Source of the DNA: Opitutaceae bacterium
GTDB taxonomy: Bacteria; Verrucomicrobiota; Verrucomicrobiia; Opitutales; Opitutaceae
DNA length: 64,000 bases
Direction: 5' to 3'
NCBI GenBank assembly: GCA_028284235.1
Contig: JANQSC010000071.1
Coordinates: 1-64,000 of the forward strand
A model generated the notes under the pieces. That model was given only the letters and a program-made list of their open reading frames with translations. It was not told where the DNA came from and did no database searches. Shown here piece after piece: positions 31,990 to 41,103 of this stretch. How positions within the stretch are numbered: position 1 is the first letter of the stretch; each line of letters starts with the position of its first letter. The translations under genes and the position numbers were made by a program.

Positions 31990-34686
31990 CTATTCCACCT
32001 CGTTCGTGACAACGCGTAGAAACAGGGTCTCGGTGTTTGTATCCAGGAGTTCGATAACGAGGGTTTCGATTCCGCTCCCGTGGTCCGTCGTGGTGACGAT
32101 CGTGTAGTCGGTTTCGTAGGTCAGCGGTGTCCAGTTCTGCAGGTCCTCGGATACCACATAGCTGTAGCTGAACGTTCCCAGCGACGTATCCCGCGTGTGG
32201 CTCAGTTGCCATTTATCTTCGACGCGCTCGAGTTCGACCGGTGTTTTATAAATGGGGTCGTTCTGGTTGGAGATAATCACTGTGACAGCGCCGTATACTG
32301 TTTCCCCTAGCAGATTGGTGGTGTAGGCAGTGACGTTGATTTGGCCATTCTCCGAGGCGGTTACGAGTCCGTCTGATGAAACCGAGCCCGCAACGCCACC
32401 CTTGATCCAATTGAGATCTGTGGATTCGCCGTGGTTGGCTGGGAGGAACTGGGGGCTGAGTTGGAGTGTGCCGTCCTTCTCCGCGATGTAGACGGTCGAA
32501 GGATCAAACGCGATGCCCTCCAACACGATTGGTCCGCTGGACTGATTGGATATCGTAAGTTCGCGGACCATGCTTGGGCCGTCTGGCGACTGGGCGAGAA
32601 TATTAGTGATCCCGTTGCCTTTTGCAGTGACTAGCCCCGTTTGGTCGACAGTGGCTACGGATTCGTCCGAACTCGACCAGGTGACTGACGGGTCGGTGGC
32701 GTCGCTCGGATAGATTGAAGCGGTAAACTGAAGTGTTCCCTCATCGGTCGTGATGGTTTCATCAAGGGGGAGAATCGTTACGAAAATCACTTCTATTCGG
32801 CCGTTGTCGATCGTCACTTCACGTGTGGCTTGGATGCTGGATCCATCCTGGGTCTGGGCGGTAACGGTGACGGCGCCATTTGCGTTCGCGGTGAGAACGC
32901 CATCATCGTCTATGGTGGCGTACACCGGGTTATCGACTGACCAGGCGATGGACTGGTTTGTCGCGTCGGCGGGAAGTATGATGGCGTCGAAGTCAATCGT
33001 GTCGCCGTGCGTTTCTATCTTGTTCGTGGAGGGCGTGATGGTGATAGAAGTAATGTGGTTGGTAACTTCGATTGTCTTGTTAGCGCTGATACCGGATCCA
33101 TCGTTAGCGGTAGCGGTGACGACTACGCTGCCAGCGCCGACTGGACTCACGAGTCCTGTGGAAGAAACGGTTGCGACATTGGTATCGGAAACCGACCAGC
33201 TGAGGGAGCGATCCGATGCGTCAACGGGAAGCGCGGTGGCATCCAATTGCAGCGTACCGCTGAAAGACGTGATGCGGTCGCTTGGCCCCGTTATCGAAAT
33301 ACTGTCAACCAAGACGATGGGAGGCGTGGCGTCTTGATTGGATATTGTAATTGTTATCGTATCCTCGACGCCGAGACCGAAGTTGGCCGTTGCGGTGATG
33401 TTGACCACGCCATTGGAACGGGCGGTTACTAGGCCATCGGAAGACACCGTCGCTATTGTTGTATTGTCGCTCGACCACTCGAGCGGTTGACCGCTTGCTT
33501 CGGAGGGCAGTACGGTCGCCGTCAGTTGAAGCGCGCCGTTGTCGGTGTCGATAATGTTGGCGGGAGCGTCGATGGTAAGGGAAGTGACCGTTCGTTCACC
33601 AACTTCCAGAAGCACTGTGTCAATAGGGAAACCATCGTCCAGGCTCTGGATTATCGAGGCAGATTCGCTTGCTAGATCGTATTCGAAAATTGTACCGAGC
33701 CCTAAGCCTGTACCTCCGTATCGGGTAAGCCCATACATTTTGCCGGAATAGGTACCCATGAGAGAGCCCGTGACGATATGAGGGTTGCCCAGATCTGCGA
33801 ATTCGTGGACGAATTCGAGCGTATTGTTAGCAGGGTCGAATTTGATTACGGCGCCGCCCTCGAGACTTCCGCCGATGCTATCGGTTAGATAGAGATTGTC
33901 GTCCGGGCCCAGCGCAATCCCCTCCGGAAGCAGGTGAGGAGCGTCCAAGTGTTGCTTCGCGGAATAAGCGTCAGTGCTCAGATCGTATTCAAAAATGACT
34001 CCTCTGCCGTTGTCTCCACCCGATTGCGTTCTGCCGTATAATTTGTTGTCGAGGTGGACGAGGGTCGCATCCGGACGACTACCGTCGGCGCCGAAATGGT
34101 GTTTAACCGTAAACGTATCGGTGTTGATATCGTACTCGAACAGCGTCCCGGTGTTGCTATTTCCGCCGCCTCTTGCGATGCCGTAGATCCGGCTGTCTCC
34201 GACTAGGGTAAGCGTACTCTCAACGAACGCGAGCCTGCCTTCAGACGTGGGAAAGTTGTCGACGATCTCGTAAGTCTTGTTCAGAGGATCATAGGATACG
34301 AGCATGCCTGAATTACTTGTGGAAATGCTGTAGAATTTTCCGTCGGAGGCGAGCGTCAGGGAAATCCCAGTATGGTGTTCCAAGTGATACTCGACGTTGA
34401 ATGTGTCGTAGGTCGGGTCATAGGCGAAGATCACGCCGCGATCGTTCAAGCCGCCCAGAATAGTAGTTCCGTAGATACGTCCGTCCGGTCCTTCGGCGAG
34501 CATGCCGGTCGGGTGGTTCCCTCCGTGGATTCCGTCAAAGTCGTGGATGATCTGATAGTCGCCCCCGTCCGGATTCATTTTGAACAAGAATCCCGCGTCG
34601 TGGGCGCCGCCTGTAAACGCAGCTCCGTAGATATCGGAATACTGGGCCATGGCGTTGATTGGCAGGATGCACAGAATAAGCGACAT
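31990..34686 (-). CDS. Large secreted protein: GloVer-type repeats plus five Big_2 domains
   Basis: This protein has 898 residues from ATG 34686, the start of a signal peptide ('LILCILPINAMAQYSD'). The frame stays open upstream to 34842 but is not signal-like. Residues up to about 360 hold some seven repeats of the form 'xIYGTTxxGGxxxxGxIFxYDP' (GloVer type), likely a beta-propeller. Next come five tandem bacterial Ig-like group 2 domains, each with 'LPxxA/D...W' and 'VATVSSxGLVTA'. A C-terminal module of about 80 residues ends in 'LFLRVVTNEVE'. It is probably extracellular or surface-displayed, with a role in adhesion or glycan binding. Confidence 0.8.
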   Translation of the reverse strand: MSLILCILPINAMAQYSDIYGAAFTGGAHDAGFLFKMNPDGGDYQIIHDFDGIHGGNHPTGMLAEGPDGRIYGTTILGGLNDRGVIFAYDPTYDTFNVEYHLEHHTGISLTLASDGKFYSISTSNSGMLVSYDPLNKTYEIVDNFPTSEGRLAFVESTLTLVGDSRIYGIARGGGNSNTGTLFEYDINTDTFTVKHHFGADGSRPDATLVHLDNKLYGRTQSGGDNGRGVIFEYDLSTDAYSAKQHLDAPHLLPEGIALGPDDNLYLTDSIGGSLEGGAVIKFDPANNTLEFVHEFADLGNPHIVTGSLMGTYSGKMYGLTRYGGTGLGLGTIFEYDLASESASIIQSLDDGFPIDTVLLEVGERTVTSLTIDAPANIIDTDNGALQLTATVLPSEASGQPLEWSSDNTTIATVSSDGLVTARSNGVVNITATANFGLGVEDTITITISNQDATPPIVLVDSISITGPSDRITSFSGTLQLDATALPVDASDRSLSWSVSDTNVATVSSTGLVSPVGAGSVVVTATANDGSGISANKTIEVTNHITSITITPSTNKIETHGDTIDFDAIILPADATNQSIAWSVDNPVYATIDDDGVLTANANGAVTVTAQTQDGSSIQATREVTIDNGRIEVIFVTILPLDETITTDEGTLQFTASIYPSDATDPSVTWSSSDESVATVDQTGLVTAKGNGITNILAQSPDGPSMVRELTISNQSSGPIVLEGIAFDPSTVYIAEKDGTLQLSPQFLPANHGESTDLNWIKGGVAGSVSSDGLVTASENGQINVTAYTTNLLGETVYGAVTVIISNQNDPIYKTPVELERVEDKWQLSHTRDTSLGTFSYSYVVSEDLQNWTPLTYETDYTIVTTTDHGSGIETLVIELLDTNTETLFLRVVTNEVE

Positions 34687-35202
34687 CAAGACAACACGCG
34701 TGTCAGCAAACAATGCGCTTGAAGAACCTCTCTGCCTCCGTCTCAACCCGGTTTCCGAGCGATTCGAGCGGGGAGGCGATGAAACGCCCGGCGTTGTCCC
34801 GGGGAAAGTCACTTCGCACCCTTCGTCGCTGACGTATCCCAACGATCGTAATCGTGCGCCGGTGACGACGCGCGTCTTCTAAAATACGAGCGGACGGCGA
34901 GCTCAACTGTACTACCTGAACGAGACACGGTGGAATTCCTGTAGGTTGAGACGGCTCGTTCATTTAGAACTTAAGAAGATGAACAGGAATTCATTTTAGC
35001 CTAGGGTAACGCTCTATGGGAAAGAGCATTTTCAGGGGTGTGGGCGGAGCCAGTTGATTGCTCGACGAGGGTGGAGCTCGATTCCGCTCAGCGGAAGCCA
35101 CGTCGGTTGGGCAGTCTCCAGTCGGCTTCGGGGCGTTCGGCAGGCGTCCGAATTGTCAGGGAACGTGGCGAGGCCGATGCCTCAAGGTCGCCGAGTTCCG
35201 GC
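34687..35202. other. 516-bp gap without a credible gene
   Basis: This gap lies between the chemoreceptor (leftward, upstream) and the Big_2 protein (leftward, downstream). It must hold the promoter of the latter. The open frames that cross it are short and lack start context. I see no strong hairpin. Confidence 0.5.
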
Positions 35203-37113
35203 TTAAAGCTGAAACTCTTTTACGAGCGGCTCGGATTGCAGTCGATCAAAGCCGGGGGTGTCAAAAGGCGACTTCCCAGGTTCTTGGAGCTTGGAAGGAC
35301 CGGAATCGCTATTTCCGACCAGAGCCTTGAGCTGAAGAACGGATTCTTCCAGATCTTGGGATTGTTTGTTGAGCTCGGTCGCGGCGCTTGCGGTCTCTTC
35401 TGAGGAAGCGGCGTTGTTTTGAGTGACGTGATCCATGTTGATGACTGCCCGGTTGATTTCTTCGACGCCTTTGTACTGCTCTTGCGAGGACTGAAAGACC
35501 TCGTCGATCAGCGAATTCGCGCTTTTCGTTTCGGACAGAATCGCCTCGAACCGTTCCGACAACTGCTGGCAAATGGAATGTCCTTCCGCGCTTTTTTCAG
35601 CCGCATCGGTGATACGAGCGGAGGTTTCTCTGGCAGCTGCAGCGCTGCGCTGGGCAAGACTGCGTACTTCATCCGCCACTACAGCGAACCCTGCGCCCGC
35701 TTCGCCTGCTCTGGCAGCTTCCACTGCCGCGTTGAGCGCCAGTATGTTGGTTTGAAAAGCGATCTCGTCAATCGTGTTGATGATGGTCGAAATGTCCTCG
35801 CTCGACTTGTTTATGGCCGTCATGGCGCCCGCCATCGCTTCCATTTCCGAACAGCCGGTGTCTGCCTGAACACGGGTGCGCTCGGCTGCCTCCAACGCTT
35901 TTTCAGCGCCTTCCGCCGACTTGGCCACCATGGAGGTTATCTCCTCGAGCGACGCGCTGGTTTCCTCGAGCGACGCTGCTTGCTCGCTGGAGGACTTGGC
36001 TAAAACGTTGCTGCTTTGCGATACTTGAAGAGATGAGGCGCTCGCCTGGTCTGCCGCGGTTTGCAACGAACCAATTACTGAAGATAGACTGCGGACGATT
36101 TTTGTCTTTACCAGAATCGCTATGATTCCAGCGGCAACAAGGCAGATCAAATTTCCCCAGAGAGTCAGCGTAAAACTCGCTTTGCTGTCCTTCGCAGTCG
36201 CCTCGCCGATTGCCAGGCAATTATGGATACTCATTTCCGCGATCTTATCGCTCGAACTAATGATGCTGTGAAGGGCGTGGCTTGTTTTCTCTTCGAGATC
36301 AATCAGTTCAAGCCAGTCTTTCGCCAGTATTTCGAGGGAGGCTTTGTAGGCCTGCTCCGACTCTATCGCCTCTTCTAGGAACTCCTTGTTTTGACGACTT
36401 TCCAGATGAGGACGGACGGCGTGCAGATGATCCTCGGTTTCCGACAATTCGGTGAACGCTTTCTCCAGATAGCTCGGCTTGCGATACATCCGCGCGTTGG
36501 CAATGGAGATCTGCGATTTCTCGAATTGCTCCAGTACCTGATGCAGTTCTTCAATGATGCGAAAACTCGCTAGGTTCGCGCTCGCGTCGGAACCGGTTGT
36601 AAGCGCGGATTCGAATGCCTTTCGCCTCGATTCGATAATCGCATGTAGGTCATGCTCGAATACTTGGGCGGCCTCCAGCATTTCCAATTGGACTTTTTCC
36701 ATCTCCCGAACGTCTAACTCAATTTTAGGAGCGTACGCTTCGAGCGACTGAATCTGATGTTCGATGTCGGATACGTCGGCAGCAAATTGCTTCAAATCGT
36801 CAAAGCTGTGAATAAGCCGCTCCGACTCGACTCTGTGGTTTTTTAGTTCCGACGCGTGAGATTGATACGACTCCAAGGCTTCATCGGACCCATTGTGAAT
36901 GAACATCTCGATCTCCGCGAGCATCTGGGCGGAGTTGCGGGCCATCTCCTCGCTCGAAGTAGACAAGGGAATGTACTCGGTCGCAAGTGTAGTGGATTCT
37001 TTCACTACATGGTCCAAATTCTTCAAGGCGAATGCCGCAAGCAACGCGGTTCCTGTGGCTAGAGTCGCAAATCCAAAGAGAATTTGCCGGTCAACTGTCA
37101 GTCGTTTTTTCAT
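35203..37113 (-). CDS. Methyl-accepting chemotaxis protein
   Basis: This protein has 636 residues. There is one transmembrane helix near the N-terminus (about 9-28), a four-helix-bundle-like sensor region (about 30-300), and a second transmembrane helix (about 325-345). No HAMP domain is evident: the charged helical signalling region follows within a short linker. The hairpin tip is conserved ('[15 protein letters not shown]', '[16 protein letters not shown]') and binds CheA/CheW. Long Glu/Ala-rich flanks contain methylation-type EE/QE pairs. There is no CheR-binding pentapeptide at the end. No other chemotaxis gene is in the window. Confidence 0.9.
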   Translation of the reverse strand: MKKRLTVDRQILFGFATLATGTALLAAFALKNLDHVVKESTTLATEYIPLSTSSEEMARNSAQMLAEIEMFIHNGSDEALESYQSHASELKNHRVESERLIHSFDDLKQFAADVSDIEHQIQSLEAYAPKIELDVREMEKVQLEMLEAAQVFEHDLHAIIESRRKAFESALTTGSDASANLASFRIIEELHQVLEQFEKSQISIANARMYRKPSYLEKAFTELSETEDHLHAVRPHLESRQNKEFLEEAIESEQAYKASLEILAKDWLELIDLEEKTSHALHSIISSSDKIAEMSIHNCLAIGEATAKDSKASFTLTLWGNLICLVAAGIIAILVKTKIVRSLSSVIGSLQTAADQASASSLQVSQSSNVLAKSSSEQAASLEETSASLEEITSMVAKSAEGAEKALEAAERTRVQADTGCSEMEAMAGAMTAINKSSEDISTIINTIDEIAFQTNILALNAAVEAARAGEAGAGFAVVADEVRSLAQRSAAAARETSARITDAAEKSAEGHSICQQLSERFEAILSETKSANSLIDEVFQSSQEQYKGVEEINRAVINMDHVTQNNAASSEETASAATELNKQSQDLEESVLQLKALVGNSDSGPSKLQEPGKSPFDTPGFDRLQSEPLVKEFQL

Positions 37114-37496
37114 GGGAGTACAGCGAAAGTAGATCGGTTGAAAATCTCATTTGGACACCGCTAATTTTCGTATGAACAATTGAGTAGCCCCTTTTAATCA
37201 ACGTCTTACAAAAAGCGACGCAACGCGCTACTCAAAACCTATTCAACGAGAAAGCATAACCCTAATTCGCTGATCAGCATTTCTACTAGGCCGCTGTTGG
37301 TAGCTGCCGAAGCAATCCGAATTTTCATCTGTATTGACTGATGTATGACAGTCAACGCGAGCATAATTGGAGGAACGACTGGGACGTTGCGGCAATTCGA
37401 TCGAAGTAAGTGCAACCCCTAGATTACGCTTGAAATAACTCTGATTAGTAACAATGTTTGGCGAGAACTGTTCGTTAACCCCTTTTCCCAGCTTCT
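37114..37496. other. 383-bp gap between divergent genes
   Basis: This stretch is AT-richer and contains the promoters of the chemoreceptor and the small lipoprotein. I find no tRNA, obvious riboswitch or coding frame. Confidence 0.5.
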
Positions 37497-37880
37497 ATGA
37501 AATCCACACTCGTTACCCTCGCGCCCTTGCTGCTCTTGGGTTGCGTATCAATTGAGAAGCACGCGACCACAGAAGAACTGTTGGGAGCGGCTCAAGGCGG
37601 TTTGGCTCAGTCTGAAAACTACTTCGCCCAGCGAGTCACTGGACTTAACACCAGAAGCGAGATCCTCGACGCGCTGGGCCCTCCGCTGCGGGAGCAGGAA
37701 TCCAAAACGACGACGCGCGAGTCTGGTGTCGCCAGTCACGAATACGAATCCACTGCGTACTGGGAACGACAACGTGACGAGGAGAACTCGGAATCGATAG
37801 AAATCTCGTTCGACGAAAACGGTCGCCCGATAAAATACAAAACCGCTGAAAAGTATTCGAAAGTGACGAAGTACTTCTAG
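37497..37880 (+). CDS. Small lipoprotein
   Basis: This protein has 127 residues. The signal ends in a clear lipobox ('LLLLGCVS'), so it is lipid-anchored. The mature part has 'NTRSEILDALGPPLREQES' and ends 'FDENGRPIKYKTAEKYSKV', a shape similar to SmpA/BamE-like small lipoproteins ('G.P' after a helix, then strands). The resemblance is modest. It is 84 bp upstream of another exported protein. Confidence 0.6.
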   Translation: MKSTLVTLAPLLLLGCVSIEKHATTEELLGAAQGGLAQSENYFAQRVTGLNTRSEILDALGPPLREQESKTTTRESGVASHEYESTAYWERQRDEENSESIEISFDENGRPIKYKTAEKYSKVTKYF

Positions 37881-37964
37881 TCCTGTTGAGATAGTGAACG
37901 CGTTTCAAGTTCGCGCCTGTCGCCTACGTTTCAAACACAATAGATAATTGGATACATAAAGCTG

Positions 37965-38486
37965 ATGAAACCCCCATTGTTGTTAACCGCTTTAATTGTA
38001 TTCGCTTCACTCTTGAACGCCGAGACTATCGAAGTGGGCGACACCGGTGTGACCTTTGAAGCTCCGGAGGGCTTCGAGCCCCTGAGTAAGGAAATCATGG
38101 CAATCAAATGGCCGACGAATCAGGCGCCTGCCTACGCGATCGGAACACCGAGCGGATCGACGACGATCGCCTACGACCTCAAACCCCATACGATTCCCCA
38201 AGAAGCGCTTCCCGAAGTGCAAACGTCGTTCACGCAGCTATTCGAACGCATGATCCCGGGCATCGCTTGGAAAAAGAACGAGATCATCGAACACTCGGGG
38301 CAGAAATGGCTGTTTCTGGAGATGACCTCCAGCGCAGTTGATACAGACATTCACAACATTATGCTGGTGACGGGATTCGAGGGCAAGATGCTGGTGTTCA
38401 ATTTCAACTCGACGAAACAGGATTTTCCAAAACACGAGGCAGCGCTTCGAAAGAGTTTGAAAACCGTAACGCTGCCCAAGCGATAG
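37965..38486 (+). CDS. Exported hypothetical protein
   Basis: This protein has 173 residues with a signal peptide ('LLLTALIVFASLLNAE'). The mature part begins 'IEVGDTGVTFEAPEGFEPLS' and continues with alternating strands and a helix near the end. It resembles short periplasmic proteins that fold like the DUF1795/PsbP group, but I cannot confirm this. It is 18 bp upstream of the next gene, so co-transcription is likely. Confidence 0.6.
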   Translation: MKPPLLLTALIVFASLLNAETIEVGDTGVTFEAPEGFEPLSKEIMAIKWPTNQAPAYAIGTPSGSTTIAYDLKPHTIPQEALPEVQTSFTQLFERMIPGIAWKKNEIIEHSGQKWLFLEMTSSAVDTDIHNIMLVTGFEGKMLVFNFNSTKQDFPKHEAALRKSLKTVTLPKR

Positions 38487-38504
38487 GCTGACGATGCTCA
38501 CGTT

Positions 38505-39992
38505 ATGACCCCCGCGAGATGGATCGGTCTCATTTTGGCCTTAGCGCTTTGCGGCGCGATTGGTTATCGAACCGGCGAGCGTAAGGCCCGCGATGAGAAT
38601 AGAATAGCAGATTCGCCGCTAGATCAGGCGGTTGCTGTAGAGGTCGTGGATCCACCGGCAATTTCCCACCACGGCGATCCGCCCGCTTCAAGGCCGAAAC
38701 TCTCAGCGTTCATGGACCAGATCAGCAGCTTCAACGGGTATAGCGCTGCGAGCGCGTATTTTGAAGGCATGACGGGCGTCAACGTTCAATCCTACTTGAG
38801 TGAGATTCGGTCCCTGCCTCCTAGCTTCAAACGAGCCCGTTTGTTCGAGGCGTTTTTTAGGAAGTGGGGAGAGATTGACGGGGAGGCGGCATACCGCCAT
38901 GCGGAGACCTTCAAAGGCCGGGAACGAATGAGGCACCTTTCCAACGCGGCGGCGGGATGGGCGAAGAACGACCCGGTAGCGGCTTACAACCGAGCGATTC
39001 TCGAATCCGGAAATGTAGGAACGCACCACGCATTGCTGGGCGGTATTTTGGCGGAGATCGCCAAACAAGACCTGCGGCTGGCAGCCCAGCTTGCGGTGGG
39101 TACGAAAAACCAGGAAACGATGGGATTCAACAGTGGACCTTCCGTGAAGGTAGGGATGGGTTTTCTCATCCACCAGGCCGAGGTCGAATCCCGGTTTGGG
39201 GAATTGTATCCAATATTGCTTGACGAGAGCGATTCCCACGATCTGGGAAATAACCTGCGGGCCCTTTTTCATTCCTGGGCGAAGTACGAGTACGATGATC
39301 CGCTCACGCTCATTGAATCGATTGGCGACGAAACGCTTTCCAATCAAGCAATGGTGGGGTTTCTCACCGGCTGGGCCGAAGCTGATGGCGAGGGCGCGTT
39401 TCGATACGCGATCGCCAATAGAGAGAGCGCGGCTGCCAAACACACCCTCTCCGGTTTGGCTAGCGCCTGGGTGCGGGAGTCAACCGGACCCGAGGTGGCA
39501 TCAATCATCGAGGAATTTGCAGCGATCGAGGATAAGTCCTTCCTGAATTTCGGCGTAATGAGCGGTCTCGCCAGCTATGATCCCGTGGCATCCATAGATT
39601 TGGCGATGGATATGGAAGACCAACGCAGCCGAGAGCGAAATCTGTCCGTTGTCATGGATCGCTGGGCGGAGCGCGATGTGCGGGCTGCGGAGGCGTATGC
39701 GACCGCACTGGAAAACCCTTCGGAGCGATCCCGGGCGATCAATGAAGTAATCGACGCTCACTTCGAGCAAGGAACGGATCCGGATCATGTGATAGCTCTT
39801 ACGGTTGACCTCGAAAACCCAAAGTATGCCGAACGAGCGCTTTTTGGACTCGTAGGACGTGTGGCTAACGACCGTTCGCCGCAATCAAATCGAGCCGAGT
39901 ATATCGAGGCGCTCAAAACTGAGGTGAACGCCCGCGAGGGGATTTCAGATAGGAATCGAACGCGCATGCTGGAAATGCTAGAGGCTCGATAA
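38505..39992 (+). CDS. Membrane-anchored helical-repeat protein
   Basis: This protein has 495 residues with one N-terminal anchor helix (about 5-21). Units of about 30-40 residues recur with a 'WA/WG...D...A' pattern: 'KWGEIDGEAAYRHAE', 'GWAKNDPVAAYNRAI', 'GWAEADGEGAFRYAI', 'RWAERDVRAAEAYA'. Each looks like a helical hairpin of a TPR/Sel1-like solenoid. Such proteins occur often in Verrucomicrobia, usually without known function. It is likely a periplasmic scaffold. Confidence 0.65.
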   Translation: MTPARWIGLILALALCGAIGYRTGERKARDENRIADSPLDQAVAVEVVDPPAISHHGDPPASRPKLSAFMDQISSFNGYSAASAYFEGMTGVNVQSYLSEIRSLPPSFKRARLFEAFFRKWGEIDGEAAYRHAETFKGRERMRHLSNAAAGWAKNDPVAAYNRAILESGNVGTHHALLGGILAEIAKQDLRLAAQLAVGTKNQETMGFNSGPSVKVGMGFLIHQAEVESRFGELYPILLDESDSHDLGNNLRALFHSWAKYEYDDPLTLIESIGDETLSNQAMVGFLTGWAEADGEGAFRYAIANRESAAAKHTLSGLASAWVRESTGPEVASIIEEFAAIEDKSFLNFGVMSGLASYDPVASIDLAMDMEDQRSRERNLSVVMDRWAERDVRAAEAYATALENPSERSRAINEVIDAHFEQGTDPDHVIALTVDLENPKYAERALFGLVGRVANDRSPQSNRAEYIEALKTEVNAREGISDRNRTRMLEMLEAR

Positions 39993-40125
39993 GGGCGCGT
40001 TTCCCTACCGGCGTTTCCGAGTCGAGTCGCGGTCCTGCAAGTACGGACAACTTCTGGATCGCTCGAATGCGAGCGCGATTCGAATCGATTCTTGAGAGGG
40101 TGGGGATATCACCGACGATAGTTGA

Positions 40126-41103
40126 GTGAGCGACCGCAACCCCATCGTTGATTGCGCCATCGTAGGCGCTGGCATTGCGGGCCTGGTGGCGGCCCGATAT
40201 CTATCCCAGGCGGGACACTCCGTTGCTGTTTTTGACAAGAGTCGCGGCTTAGGAGGTCGCGTCGCGTCTCGACGCATCGAAAGCGCGACCTTTGACCATG
40301 GCGCTCAGTTTTTCACACGACGAAGTCCAGAGTTTTCCACGTTCGTGGACCAACTTCTAGAGAACGATGTCGCCTTTCCGTGGTTCGGCGAGGCCGGGAA
40401 AGAACGCTATGCGGGACTCCCGAGCATTAATCAAATTGCCAAGAATCTGGCTCATTCCCTTGATGTGACGCGTGAGACACGAATCGAGGGCGCGCTGCGG
40501 GATGGGGATTGCTGGCGGCTATTCAATGGGGCGGAAGTGGCGCGAAGCCGTAGCTTGCTGCTTACCTGTCCGGCGCCGCAAGCGCTGCCGTTGCTCGCCG
40601 GAGTAACGGATAAATTGAGTCCAAGTTTTCTTCATACACTGGCTCAGATCGAATACAGCAAGTGCATCGCGTTAATGGCTCTTCTGGACACTCCGTTTCC
40701 AGTCTCTGATTCGGGTTTCAAACAATTCGACAATCCCGAACCGATCGCGACCGCGGCGGACACGTTGAAGAAACGAGGTTTCGAGCGTCCTGGTATCATT
40801 CTCCAATCCGGACCCGAATTCGCCGAGAGGTATTTCGATTCGGAACCCGAGTCAATTACTCGGTCGATCCTCGAGGCATTGCCGGGTTCGAGAGCGCTTA
40901 AGATCAAGTCGGTGTCGCTGCAAAAATGGCGATTCGCGAAGCGACGCGAACACGAGGTTTCCGGTTCGTTTGGCACTGATCTCGATCGAATGCTCTGGCA
41001 CGCCGGAGACGGCTATGTCTCCCCGAAAATCGAAGGAGCCTACTTGTCCGGTCTTAAAGCGGCACGGGCCATCGTATCGGCGCTGGGGGAGAAGGCGGCA
41101 TGA
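40126..41103 (+). CDS. Renalase-like FAD-dependent oxidoreductase
   Basis: This protein has 325 residues and starts at GTG 40126. An FAD-binding Rossmann motif is at the start ('AIVGAGIAGLVAARYL'), then 'FDKSRGLGGRVASRR' and 'FDHGAQFFTRR', which are typical of renalase-like NAD(P)/FAD amine-oxidoreductase proteins. The C-terminal FAD contact 'WHAGDGYVSPKIEGAYLSGLKAA' is present. It overlaps the photolyase gene by 4 bp (ATGA), as is common in photolyase operons. The substrate is unknown. Confidence 0.86.
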   Translation: MSDRNPIVDCAIVGAGIAGLVAARYLSQAGHSVAVFDKSRGLGGRVASRRIESATFDHGAQFFTRRSPEFSTFVDQLLENDVAFPWFGEAGKERYAGLPSINQIAKNLAHSLDVTRETRIEGALRDGDCWRLFNGAEVARSRSLLLTCPAPQALPLLAGVTDKLSPSFLHTLAQIEYSKCIALMALLDTPFPVSDSGFKQFDNPEPIATAADTLKKRGFERPGIILQSGPEFAERYFDSEPESITRSILEALPGSRALKIKSVSLQKWRFAKRREHEVSGSFGTDLDRMLWHAGDGYVSPKIEGAYLSGLKAARAIVSALGEKAA

